NCBI RefSeq assembly: GCF_900128885.1
Contig: NZ_FQTU01000018.1
Span: 1 to 36,353 of the forward strand
Length of the DNA stretch: 36,353 bases
Direction: 5' to 3'
Source: Alkalibacter saccharofermentans DSM 14828
Lineage (GTDB): Bacteria > Bacillota > Clostridia > Eubacteriales > Alkalibacteraceae
Under the pieces are notes generated by a model. It made no database searches, was not told where the DNA came from, and saw only the letters and a program-made list of their open reading frames with translations. This document shows positions 1 through 7,093 of the stretch, piece after piece. Each line of letters begins with the position of its first letter. The first letter of the stretch is position 1. The position numbers and the translations under genes were made by a program.

Positions 1-95
1 AGTCAGCTTTGCTGTCTGAGCTCGCGGGCTTCGCCCTATATAGTATCTGCATCTCAGTCAGCTTTGCTGTCTGAGCTCGCGGGCTTCGCCCTATA
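1..95 (-). repeat. Two tandem REP-like hairpin units
   Basis: Two identical 40-base units lie at 1-40 and 56-95. Read on the minus strand, each carries GGGC-GAA-GCCC (for example 81-91) followed by a CAGC-AAA-GCTG hairpin (59-69). The same architecture recurs at 14.8 kb and 31.2 kb, the last copy directly after a Y1 transposase gene. The unit begins at the window edge, so more copies may lie outside. Membership of a REP/RAYT family is inferred from the shared structure and the transposase neighbour. Confidence 0.85.
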
Positions 96-155
96 ACAGC
101 ATAAAAACAACCGGCACCAAAAGCAAGCTTTCGTACCGGTCGTTTTTATGCTGTT
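95..155 (-). repeat. Long hairpin enclosing the AAAGC-GCTTT hairpin
   Basis: Arms 95-114 and 136-155 are 20 bases long and pair with one mismatch around a 21-base loop. Inside the loop, 120-131 is the small hairpin AAAGC-AA-GCTTT, the reverse complement of the third hairpin in the 14.8 kb and 31.2 kb repeat units. On the minus strand it precedes the GGGC and CAGC hairpins in the same order as in the other copies. It lies just past the tRNA terminator. Confidence 0.8.
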
Positions 156-173
156 GCAGATTCTCAGTTTTAC

Positions 174-205
174 GCGAAAGAAAAACCCTTGATTCCTCAA
201 GGGTT
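174..205 (-). terminator. Rho-independent terminator of the tRNA operon
   Basis: A 9-bp stem (184-192 with 197-205, AACCCTTGA/TCAAGGGTT) with a 4-base loop is followed on the minus strand by a T-rich run, TTTTTCTTT. It lies 9 bases past the encoded CCA of tRNA-Leu, where the minus-strand tRNA transcript should end. Confidence 0.85.
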
Positions 206-213
206 GTAATCTC

Positions 214-298
214 TGGTGCGGATGACAGGAGTCGAACCTGCACACCGTAAGGCGCTAGATCCTAAGTCTAGTGCGTCTGCCAGTTCCGCCACATCCGC
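214..298 (-). tRNA. tRNA-Leu (anticodon UAG)
   Basis: The acceptor stem is GCGGATG/CATCCGC with discriminator A and an encoded CCA (214-216). The anticodon stem CTAGA/TCTAG encloses loop CTTAGGA, giving anticodon TAG. The extended variable arm fits a class II leucine tRNA. It is the last tRNA of the operon. Confidence 0.97.
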
Positions 299-311
299 AT
301 TCAATTGTTAA

Positions 312-387
312 TGGTGACCCATCCGCGACTCGAACGCGGGACACCCTGATTAAAAGTCAGGTGCTCTACCGACTGAGCTAATGGGTC
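312..387 (-). tRNA. tRNA-Lys (anticodon UUU)
   Basis: A cloverleaf with acceptor GACCCAT and anticodon loop CTTTTAA reads anticodon TTT. The T arm carries GTTCGAGTC, and CCA is encoded at 312-314. Confidence 0.97.
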
Positions 388-391
388 TTGT

Positions 392-467
392 TGGCTGGGG
401 TAGCAGGACTCGAACCTACGCATGCCAGAGTCAAAGTCTGGTGCCTTACCGACTTGGCTATACCCCA
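392..467 (-). tRNA. tRNA-Gln (anticodon UUG)
   Basis: The acceptor is TGGGGTA/TACCCCA with discriminator G and an encoded CCA (392-394). The anticodon loop CTTTGAC gives TTG. It lies four bases upstream, in transcription, of tRNA-Lys. Confidence 0.97.
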
Positions 468-486
468 ACAGTTTATTTTTATATAA

Positions 487-563
487 TGGGGTGGATAATG
501 GGACTTGAACCCACGACATCCAGAACCACAATCTGGCGCTCTGCCAGCTGAGCTATACCCACC
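487..563 (-). tRNA. tRNA-His (anticodon GUG)
   Basis: The anticodon loop TTGTGGT gives GTG. The acceptor GTGGGTA pairs with TATCCAC, and an extra G at -1 (base 563) faces discriminator C, the hallmark of histidine tRNAs. CCA is encoded at 487-489. Confidence 0.97.
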
Positions 564-572
564 GCATCTAAA

Positions 573-649
573 TGGCGCGCCTGCAGGGATTCGAACCCCG
601 GGCACACGGCTTAGAAGGCCGTTGCTCTATCCAACTGAGCTACAGGCGC
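573..649 (-). tRNA. tRNA-Arg (anticodon UCU)
   Basis: The acceptor is GCGCCTG/CAGGCGC, the anticodon loop CTTCTAA gives TCT, and the discriminator is G with an encoded CCA at 573-575. Confidence 0.97.
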
Positions 650-666
650 ATGATTAAACTGATAAA

Positions 667-740
667 TGGAGCGGGTGAAGGGAATCGAACCCTCGCGACT
701 GGCTTGGAAGGCCAGGGCTCTACCACTGAGCTACACCCGC
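667..740 (-). tRNA. tRNA-Gly (anticodon UCC)
   Basis: The acceptor begins GCGGGTG, the anticodon loop CTTCCAA gives TCC, and CCA is encoded at 667-669. It is the first gene of the six-tRNA minus-strand operon. Confidence 0.97.
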
Positions 741-751
741 AAACAAAAGAT

Positions 752-780
752 ATTTTATATCGCTTGGCTGTTAATGTCAA
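752..780 (-). promoter_or_regulatory. Proximal promoter of the tRNA operon
   Basis: On the minus strand, TTGACA (780-775) and TAAAAT (757-752) are separated by exactly 17 bases. The -10 ends 11 bases before the first base of tRNA-Gly, a good fit for a sigma-A stable-RNA promoter. Confidence 0.75.
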
Positions 781-824
781 GCTTATTTTGAAATTCTTTT
801 TCCCGTTTCTCAGGGACAAGCATT

Positions 825-853
825 AGTATACAGTACATATTAATTCAAGTCAA
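825..853 (-). promoter_or_regulatory. Distal promoter of the tRNA operon
   Basis: TTGACT (853-848), a 17-base spacer and TATACT (830-825) lie about 73 bases upstream of the proximal promoter. Tandem promoters are common for stable RNA operons. Confidence 0.65.
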
Positions 854-889
854 TAGAAAATATCATTTTTTTCATTTTATTTTTCCAGT

Positions 890-1363
890 CTATTTCACAT
901 ACACGATCCTAGTGTCCATGACCCCGTCCTTAAGCTCCAATACGCCGTAGCTATAATATTTTTGGGACCTTTTGTCTCCTATGCTTCCCGGATTTAAAAA
1001 TACGATGCCCCCGATTTCTTCGTTAACAGCAATGTGGGAATGCCCGAACAGAGCGATGTCCGCGCCTTCCTCCTTGCTCTTGTAATAAAGATTTTGAAGC
1101 CCTGATTTTACCCCGTACAAATGCCCATGAGTTAAGAATATCTTATATCCTTCCACATCTAAAATCAAGTCTTCCTTTTCTTTTATATGGTCCGTATTTC
1201 CCTTAACCCACAAAACCTTGACAAGCGTGTCTTCATTAAGCTTCATGGCATCCCTCACGTTATCCCCCAGATGCAATATAAGTCCAGCATCCGGGTTTTT
1301 AGATGCGATGTCCATCATCCTATCATTGTTTCCGTGAGTATCGCTAAATATCAACACCTTCAT
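890..1363 (-). CDS. YfcE/MJ0936-type metallophosphoesterase
   Basis: This 157-residue protein has the complete calcineurin-like metal-binding pattern of small bacterial phosphodiesterases: SDTHG (D8, H10), LGDN (D34), GNTDH (55-59), LTHGH (77-81) and FGHSH (106-110). Family members hydrolyse phosphodiester model substrates, but the natural substrate is usually unknown. The length is normal for the family, and the enzyme should be cytoplasmic because no signal peptide is seen. The start ATG overlaps the stop of rdgB (ATGA) and has AGGAGGT upstream, so the two are translationally coupled. It is the last gene of the rph-rdgB operon. Confidence 0.93.
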   Translation of the reverse strand: MKVLIFSDTHGNNDRMMDIASKNPDAGLILHLGDNVRDAMKLNEDTLVKVLWVKGNTDHIKEKEDLILDVEGYKIFLTHGHLYGVKSGLQNLYYKSKEEGADIALFGHSHIAVNEEIGGIVFLNPGSIGDKRSQKYYSYGVLELKDGVMDTRIVYVK

Positions 1364-1962
1364 CTTTGACCTCCTGAGAGTCGGTTCATTAATTCCCCCG
1401 CCTCTTTTAAAGCCATTGCTCTGTGGCTTATCTTGTTTTTCTCCTCTGATGTTAGCTGTGCATATGTCTTTCCTGCACTTTCGACAAAAAACAGAGGGTC
1501 ATAGCCAAAGCCACCTTCACCTGCAAGCTCATTTGCTATAATCCCTTCGCATTCGCCTCTGAAAATGTATTCTCTGCCGCCTTCATCTATTAAAGCAACA
1601 ACGCACACGAACCTTGCTCTCCTATCCTCCTTAGGGATGTTTTTAAGGAGTTTCAAAAGCTTCTCGTTGTTTTCAGCGTCAGTAGCATCTTCACCTGCAA
1701 ATCTGGCCGATCTAACCCCGGGAGCGTTATTCAAATATTCAACTTCCAGCCCTGAATCGTCTGCCATGACAGCATTCTCAGTATTAGCTTTTACGGCTCT
1801 TGCTTTTATAAGTGCGTTTTCTTCAAATGTAATTCCGTCTTCTACGATATCAACAAAGATGCCTTCATCCTTCATTGTTGATATCTCTATGTTCCTGTTT
1901 TTCAAGATATCTTCTATCTCAATTTTCTTGTGCGCATTTCCTGTAGCTAAAACTATTTTCAT
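1360..1962 (-). CDS. rdgB: XTP/dITP diphosphatase (RdgB/HAM1 family)
   Basis: The enzyme removes non-canonical purine triphosphates (dITP, XTP) from the nucleotide pool by hydrolysis to monophosphate and pyrophosphate. The 200-residue protein shows the family signatures TGNAHK (7-12), ADDSGLEV (67-74) and APGVRSARFAG (80-90), plus a C-terminal SHRAMAL motif. The start is supported by GGAGG just upstream. It follows rph by 17 bases and overlaps the phosphoesterase gene. The rph-rdgB-yfcE order is a familiar Firmicutes arrangement, so co-transcription is very likely. Confidence 0.96.
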   Translation of the reverse strand: MKIVLATGNAHKKIEIEDILKNRNIEISTMKDEGIFVDIVEDGITFEENALIKARAVKANTENAVMADDSGLEVEYLNNAPGVRSARFAGEDATDAENNEKLLKLLKNIPKEDRRARFVCVVALIDEGGREYIFRGECEGIIANELAGEGGFGYDPLFFVESAGKTYAQLTSEEKNKISHRAMALKEAGELMNRLSGGQR

Positions 1963-1979
1963 GATTCCTCCATAACTTT

Positions 1980-2693
1980 TTATACGTTATCCTTCTGTAT
2001 TTCGCTCAATTTTTCGATTCCAATCTCAGCCAATTCCATAAGCCTGGCAAACTCGTCCTTGGTAAAAGGTCTCTCTTCCCCAGTTCCCTGTATTTCGATT
2101 ATTTCGCCGTTACCGGTCATAATGATATTCATATCGACCTCGGCCCTTGAATCCTCTTCATAACACAAGTCAAGCATCGCTACTCCCCCGACTATTCCTA
2201 CGCTAACAGCCGCAACGGATGTCTTCACCGGCATATCCTCAATAAGACCTTTTGCTTTAAGTTTTTCAAGCGCGTGAATAAGGGCGATATAAGCGCCGGT
2301 TATGGATGCGGTTCTCGTCCCACCGTCTGCCTGTATGACATCACAGTCTATCCAAAGGGTTCTTTCTCCTAGTTTTTCCAAATCAACTATAGATCTTAGC
2401 GTCCTGCCTATAAGTCTTTGTATCTCCACATTTCTGCCGTCAGCCTTGCCTCGGCTCATCTCTCTGGTCTTTCTAATCATGGTAGAGCTAGGTATCATGT
2501 TATATTCCGCAGTGACCCAGCCCTTGTTTTCTCCTCTTAAAAATATTGGCACCTTTTCCTCCACCATCGCCGTACAGATGACCTTCGTGTTTCCTGCCTC
2601 TATCAGTACGGATCCGTCTGCATATATCGTAAAGTCGTTGGTAACCTTAATCTGCCTCAATTCTTCATTTGTTCTTCCATCAATTCTCGACAT
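1980..2693 (-). CDS. rph: Ribonuclease PH
   Basis: RNase PH is a phosphorolytic 3'-to-5' exoribonuclease that trims tRNA precursors and other RNAs. The 237-residue protein begins MSRIDGRTNEELRQI and contains the GTRTASITGAYIAL segment, the VSVGIVGG core and the acidic EEDSRAEVDMN stretch near the active site. The open frame continues 36 codons further upstream, but that part overlaps the preceding gene. AGGAG at 2701-2705 sits seven bases before the ATG at 2693, so this shorter start is chosen. Confidence 0.96.
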   Translation of the reverse strand: MSRIDGRTNEELRQIKVTNDFTIYADGSVLIEAGNTKVICTAMVEEKVPIFLRGENKGWVTAEYNMIPSSTMIRKTREMSRGKADGRNVEIQRLIGRTLRSIVDLEKLGERTLWIDCDVIQADGGTRTASITGAYIALIHALEKLKAKGLIEDMPVKTSVAAVSVGIVGGVAMLDLCYEEDSRAEVDMNIIMTGNGEIIEIQGTGEERPFTKDEFARLMELAEIGIEKLSEIQKDNV

Positions 2694-2703
2694 GTTAAAT
2701 CTC

Positions 2704-3690
2704 CTAACTGTATGCTTTATATAAATCATCACTTTGGGGAGGATCGATTTCTTCCGAACCTGTCTTTGACAGAAGCCTACACTCCCCTTTGGTGAATTCA
2801 CCTATAATTCTGCAGTTTATATTTTTATTTTCAAGCCCTTTTAAAATATTACCCGCTTCTTTATTATCCGCCGCGATGAGCATAACGCCGCTGCTGATCA
2901 ACTTAAGGGGATCTATACCGAAGCGATCTGCTATCTTTTGAGTAGATTCAAGAACCGGAACCTCATCTTTGTGCAAAACCGCTCCCAAACCAAATTTTTT
3001 TGCCGTTTCCCAAACCGCTCCCAGGACTCCACCTTCAGTAACATCATGCATATACTTGGCCCCTCTTTCGCCTGCTATGACACCCTCGTCACAAACGCTT
3101 AGGGAACCCCTGAGCAGTTCAATCTCGGCCTTGTCCTTATCCGTCAACAGCCCTTCAAGATCCTCCCTGAAATCGTCGTATAAGATCACCGTCCCCTCGC
3201 AGGCAGCATATTTTGTCATGATGATCTTGTCTCCAGGCAAGACTTCTTTGCCGTATACCACCTGTTCCAGACTTCCTTTACCCAGACTGGTAGCGCTTAC
3301 TACTATCCTGTTGACCGCATCTGTAACCTCAGTATGTCCGCCTATGAGCTCAACTTCCATATCGTTGGATACTTCAATAATCTCTTCTATTACCCCTTTT
3401 ACTTCCTCGATTTCCGCATCGGGTGGTATTAACAGCGTCACCATTATCGCAAAGGGCTTTATTCCCTTGGTCGCAACGTCATTTCCTGAAACAAGCACTG
3501 CAAGCTTGCCAATATTGTTGGCAGTTGCCGTTATGGGATCTGTAGAAACTATGCAAATTTCGTCTTTAAAGCTTACCAGGCTGCAATCCTCAGCCAGTCC
3601 TGAACCAACCAGCACGTCAGGGTGCCTGTATTTTATCTTTGAAAAAACAATCTGTTCCAAAAGTTCGTTGGATATCTTTCCTATCTCCAT
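2704..3690 (-). CDS. AIR-synthase-family (HypE-like) protein
   Basis: This 328-residue protein belongs to the PurM/AIR-synthase fold family shared by HypE, ThiL and SelD. The N-terminal half has an acidic nucleotide-binding stretch (STDPITATANNIGK) and the GNDVATKG motif. The C-terminal half has HDVTEGGVLGAVWE and SSGVMLIAA, which match the HypE-like glycine-rich ATP-binding lobe. Lone copies like this, away from hydrogenase genes, have no proven reaction, so only the ATP-binding fold can be claimed. The ATG at 3690 has GGAG eight bases upstream and is preferred over ATG 3696 or longer frames. It heads the rph-rdgB operon. Confidence 0.85.
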   Translation of the reverse strand: MEIGKISNELLEQIVFSKIKYRHPDVLVGSGLAEDCSLVSFKDEICIVSTDPITATANNIGKLAVLVSGNDVATKGIKPFAIMVTLLIPPDAEIEEVKGVIEEIIEVSNDMEVELIGGHTEVTDAVNRIVVSATSLGKGSLEQVVYGKEVLPGDKIIMTKYAACEGTVILYDDFREDLEGLLTDKDKAEIELLRGSLSVCDEGVIAGERGAKYMHDVTEGGVLGAVWETAKKFGLGAVLHKDEVPVLESTQKIADRFGIDPLKLISSGVMLIAADNKEAGNILKGLENKNINCRIIGEFTKGECRLLSKTGSEEIDPPQSDDLYKAYS

Positions 3691-3720
3691 ATTCATCACT
3701 CCAATGCCTAAACTATCATT

Positions 3721-3729
3721 ATTATAACA
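3721..3729 (-). promoter_or_regulatory. Extended -10 promoter of the rph operon
   Basis: On the minus strand TGT is directly followed by TATAAT (3726-3721), an extended -10 element with a perfect hexamer about 30 bases upstream of the AIR-synthase-like start. A TTGACA further up is too far away (28-base spacer) to be its -35, which is acceptable for extended -10 promoters. Confidence 0.6.
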
Positions 3730-3768
3730 CATTTGATTTTTCCAAACATAGGCTTGTCAATATCAGCT

Positions 3769-3809
3769 AAAAAAAAGAAGCCTCCGACGCTGCGAAAACT
3801 TCTTTTATC
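3769..3809 (-). terminator. Probable terminator after gatB
   Basis: On the minus strand AAAAGAAG and CTTCTTTT flank a GC-rich centre and are followed by a run of eight T residues, just past the gatB stop and before the next promoter. The stem is AT-rich and imperfect, hence moderate confidence. Confidence 0.6.
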
Positions 3810-3815
3810 CTTATG

Positions 3816-5246
3816 TTAAAATTGGTCCAGGCTCTCCTTGATCAGCTGGTTTACCATTCCGGGATTTGCCTTGCCTTTCGTTTGTTTCATTATCTGTCCT
3901 ACCAAAAATCCTATTGCTTTTTCCTTGCCGCCTTTAAGGTCTTCCACAGATTGGGGGTTTGCCTTCATGACTTCAAGCACCATGTTCTTAAGCTCTGATG
4001 CATCGTTCATTTGTCCAAGGTTTTTCTCTTCGACTATTTTCATAGGCTCCTTGCCGGTTTCGAACATTTCCTTTAGAACTTTTTTAGCGATGCTGCCGCT
4101 TATAGTATTCTTGTTGATCAGGTTTATGAGCTCACCCAGATTTTCCGGCGCGAATCCGATTTCCTTGATCCCTATGTTTTTTTCATTCATGGCAGCAGAT
4201 ATGTCTCCCATCAACCAGTTCGCCGCAGATTTTGCGTCATCGCATACCTCTACTGTCTTTTCGAAGAAATTAGCGACATCTTTGGATGTAGTAAGCACAT
4301 TCGCATCGTATTCCGACAGCTGCCATCTCTCCATGTATTCCGCTTTTCTCAACCAGGGAAGCTTTGGCAGATGCCTTCTGATATTGTCGATATACTCCTC
4401 CGTCAGAACTACCGGAACCAGATCTGGATCTGGGAAATACCTGTAATCGTGGGCTTCCTCTTTGCTTCTAAGAGAAAAACTCTCGGCCTTGTCGTCATCC
4501 CATTTTCTGGTTTCCTGAATTATTCTATTTCCTCTCTCAAGCTCGAATATCTGTCTTTTCGACTCATATTCAACAGCCCTTTCCAAGGCTCTGAAAGAGT
4601 TTAGATTTTTCATCTCAGTTCTCGTCCCAAATTCCTTTGCGCCTTTTTTCATTACTGACAAGTTAACATCAAAACGAAGAGAGCCTTCCTGCATCTTGCA
4701 ATCTGAAACCTCGGTATACTCCAATATGGATTTTATCTTCTCTGCAAAAACCCTTGCTTCCTGGGCACTTCGCATATCCGGTTCGGTTACGATTTCGATA
4801 AGCGGTACCCCGCATCTGTTATTGTCGGCCAGTGTTCCAGAGCCTGCGTCGTGGATCAGCTTTCCTGCATCCTCTTCTATGTGGATTCTTGTAATGCCTA
4901 TGGTTTTTTTGTACTCCCCCAAGTCAATATCGATGCTGCCATCTTCACAAATAGGCAAATCGAACTGTGAAATCTGATAAGCCTTGGGAAGGTCGGGATA
5001 GAAGTAATTTTTTCTATCCATTTTGCTGTATCCCGCAATTTTACAGCCTGTTGCTATTCCCGCTTTAACAGCATATTCGACGACCTTTTTATTTAATACG
5101 GGAAGAACTCCCGGCAGTCCCAAGCAAACTGGACATGTCTGGGTGTTTTCTTCAGCGCCAAAGACCGTGCTGCATCCGCAGAATATCTTGGTCTTAGTGT
5201 CTAGCTCCGAATGTATCTCAAGTCCTATAACTATTTCATAATCCAT
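3816..5246 (-). CDS. gatB: Asp-tRNA(Asn)/Glu-tRNA(Gln) amidotransferase subunit B
   Basis: GatB binds mischarged Glu-tRNA(Gln) or Asp-tRNA(Asn) and phosphorylates the acyl group, using ammonia delivered from GatA. The 476-residue protein has the N-terminal GLEIHSELDTKTKIFCGCS motif and a second CPVC pair that together form the family's zinc site. A central catalytic cradle includes DYRYFPDPDLVPV, and the C-terminal YqeY-like tail ends with KANPGMVNQLI. AGGAGGG precedes the ATG. It lies 11 bases after gatA and closes the gatCAB operon. The length is typical. Confidence 0.98.
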   Translation of the reverse strand: MDYEIVIGLEIHSELDTKTKIFCGCSTVFGAEENTQTCPVCLGLPGVLPVLNKKVVEYAVKAGIATGCKIAGYSKMDRKNYFYPDLPKAYQISQFDLPICEDGSIDIDLGEYKKTIGITRIHIEEDAGKLIHDAGSGTLADNNRCGVPLIEIVTEPDMRSAQEARVFAEKIKSILEYTEVSDCKMQEGSLRFDVNLSVMKKGAKEFGTRTEMKNLNSFRALERAVEYESKRQIFELERGNRIIQETRKWDDDKAESFSLRSKEEAHDYRYFPDPDLVPVVLTEEYIDNIRRHLPKLPWLRKAEYMERWQLSEYDANVLTTSKDVANFFEKTVEVCDDAKSAANWLMGDISAAMNEKNIGIKEIGFAPENLGELINLINKNTISGSIAKKVLKEMFETGKEPMKIVEEKNLGQMNDASELKNMVLEVMKANPQSVEDLKGGKEKAIGFLVGQIMKQTKGKANPGMVNQLIKESLDQF

Positions 5247-5257
5247 TTCATACCCTC

Positions 5258-6709
5258 CTATAGCTCCGCTCTTTTATGATGAAAATCCGTCGCCTGCTCA
5301 AAAGCGTATGCCGCCTTCAAGATGTCTTTTTCTCCAAAAGCTCTTCCGGTAAGCTGCATGCCGACAGGCAAGCCCTCATCGTCAAAACCGCAAGGTACGC
5401 TAATCCCAGGAATCCCGGCTATGTTTACAGGCACCGTGTAGATGTCTGATAAGTACATCTCAAGAGGGTCTTCGCTTTTTTCACCTATTTTAAAAGCCGT
5501 CGTCGGACATGTAGGAGAAAGAAGCACATCACAGGATTTAAATGCATTGTCAAAATCCTCTTTAATCAGAGTCCTCACCTGTAGCGCTTTTTTGTAATAA
5601 GCATCATAATATCCTGAGCTTAAGGCATAGGTTCCAAGCATGATTCTTCTTTTTACCTCGTCGCCAAAGCCTTGACTTCTGGTCTTTTTATAAAGATCCA
5701 GCAAATCGTCAAATTCTTCAGCCCTGTATCCGTATCTTATTCCGTCATATCTTGCCAGATTGGAGCTTGCTTCCGCGGAAGATATTATATAGTAAGCCGA
5801 TAGTGCATATTTTGAATTCGGAAGGGAAACATCTACAAATTCAGCGCCGAGGTTTTTGTAAACCTCTATCGCCTCTATTAGTCTTTCCTTTACTTGTGGG
5901 TTTAACCCTTCACCAAAATATTCCTTTACAATTCCTATCTTCATCCCTTTGATCTTTGGATCTAGGTATGTAGTATAATCCTCTGTTTCTTTTTTTACAG
6001 ATGTCGAGTCCTTTTCATCGTGTCCCGCTATATAGTTTAGGACTATGGCGCTGTCTGTAACATCCTTGGTAATTGGCCCTATTTGATCTAAGGAGGATGC
6101 AAATGCCACCAATCCATATCTGGAAACCAGGCCATATGTGGGTTTTAGGCCCACCACACCACAAAAAGAGGCTGGCTGTCTTATGGATCCTCCTGTATCT
6201 GAACCCAATGAAAACACCACTTCATCCGCTGCCACACAAGCTGCGGATCCGCCGCTTGAGCCTCCCGGCACTCTGGTCTTGTCCCATGGATTGTAGGTCT
6301 TTTTAATAGATGAGTTTTCATTTGACGATCCCATGGCAAATTCATCCATGTTGGTCTTTCCTAAAACTATTGCTCCTGCCTTCTTAAGTTTTTCACTTAC
6401 AGTTGCGTCGTAGGGAGGAATAAAACCTTTCAGAATTTTAGAAGCACATGTTGTTTCTACGCCTTCGCTGCAGATGTTGTCCTTTAGTCCATAAGGTATT
6501 CCAAAAAGTGGCGAATGAGGCTTTTCTCCTTGAGCATCAGCCTGCCTTGCACTTTCCAGCGCCTCCTCCTTCATGACCTTAATAAAGCTGTCCACTTCAC
6601 CTTCTACAGCTTCGATCCTATCCAAATACTTGGTCGTTATTTCCTCATATGTGATCTCTGAATTTTCAAGCAAATCATTTATCTGATGTATGGTGCTTAT
6701 CTTGTCCAT
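5258..6709 (-). CDS. gatA: Asp-tRNA(Asn)/Glu-tRNA(Gln) amidotransferase subunit A
   Basis: GatA is the glutaminase subunit that releases ammonia for tRNA-dependent amidation. The 483-residue protein has the full amidase-signature triad: K76 in GLKDN, S151 in PGGSSGGSAA, and the catalytic S175 in GSDTGGSIRQPASF. AGGAGG precedes the ATG, and gatC ends 13 bases upstream. A GatCAB-dependent route to Gln-tRNA or Asn-tRNA is therefore encoded here. Confidence 0.98.
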   Translation of the reverse strand: MDKISTIHQINDLLENSEITYEEITTKYLDRIEAVEGEVDSFIKVMKEEALESARQADAQGEKPHSPLFGIPYGLKDNICSEGVETTCASKILKGFIPPYDATVSEKLKKAGAIVLGKTNMDEFAMGSSNENSSIKKTYNPWDKTRVPGGSSGGSAACVAADEVVFSLGSDTGGSIRQPASFCGVVGLKPTYGLVSRYGLVAFASSLDQIGPITKDVTDSAIVLNYIAGHDEKDSTSVKKETEDYTTYLDPKIKGMKIGIVKEYFGEGLNPQVKERLIEAIEVYKNLGAEFVDVSLPNSKYALSAYYIISSAEASSNLARYDGIRYGYRAEEFDDLLDLYKKTRSQGFGDEVKRRIMLGTYALSSGYYDAYYKKALQVRTLIKEDFDNAFKSCDVLLSPTCPTTAFKIGEKSEDPLEMYLSDIYTVPVNIAGIPGISVPCGFDDEGLPVGMQLTGRAFGEKDILKAAYAFEQATDFHHKRAEL

Positions 6710-6722
6710 CTGTCATTACCTC

Positions 6723-7010
6723 CTATTCTATTACCTTAGGCACTTTAAAGCACCCCTTGTCCTTCTCCGGAGCGTTCATCAACGCCTTTTCACGGTCCAA
6801 AGAAGGAACAGGAACGTCTTCTCTCAAGACATTCTTGATTGGCAGCACATGGGCAGTGGGCTCCACCCCTGTAGTGTCCAATTCATTTAGCTGTTCCTCG
6901 TAATTTAATATATCCCCCAGCTGGTGCACATATTTTTCGATTTCCTCTTCATTGAATTCAAGTCGTGCAAGATCTGCCACGTACATAACATCTTCCTTGG
7001 TCAACTTCAT
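6723..7010 (-). CDS. gatC: Asp-tRNA(Asn)/Glu-tRNA(Gln) amidotransferase subunit C
   Basis: GatC is the small stabilising subunit that wraps around the GatA-GatB interface. The 95-residue protein shows the family pattern VADLARLEFNEEEIEKY near the N-terminus, a central GVEPTAHVLP and the LREDVPVPSLDREKAL segment. It is the first gene of the gatCAB operon, with AGAGGTGA upstream of the ATG and its own promoter at 7062-7090. Confidence 0.96.
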   Translation of the reverse strand: MKLTKEDVMYVADLARLEFNEEEIEKYVHQLGDILNYEEQLNELDTTGVEPTAHVLPIKNVLREDVPVPSLDREKALMNAPEKDKGCFKVPKVIE

Positions 7011-7061
7011 GTAAAAATCACCTCTTCAGTTTCGAATTTTTCCCTTTAGAATTTACACTAT

Positions 7062-7090
7062 ATTATATTTCATACAGGTATGCATTACAA
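7062..7090 (-). promoter_or_regulatory. Promoter of gatCAB
   Basis: On the minus strand TTGTAA (7090-7085), a 17-base spacer and TATAAT (7067-7062) lie in the gap between ligA and gatC. The gatC start is about 52 bases downstream. gatCAB can thus be expressed apart from pcrA-ligA. Confidence 0.7.
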
Positions 7091-7093
7091 TGA

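Noticed and set aside
301..826. Several open frames across the tRNA cluster
   Set aside because: They are accidental frames within six clear tRNA genes.
2694..2801. 36-codon N-terminal extension of RNase PH
   Set aside because: It overlaps the upstream gene, is absent from the family, and a good ribosome binding site serves the internal ATG.
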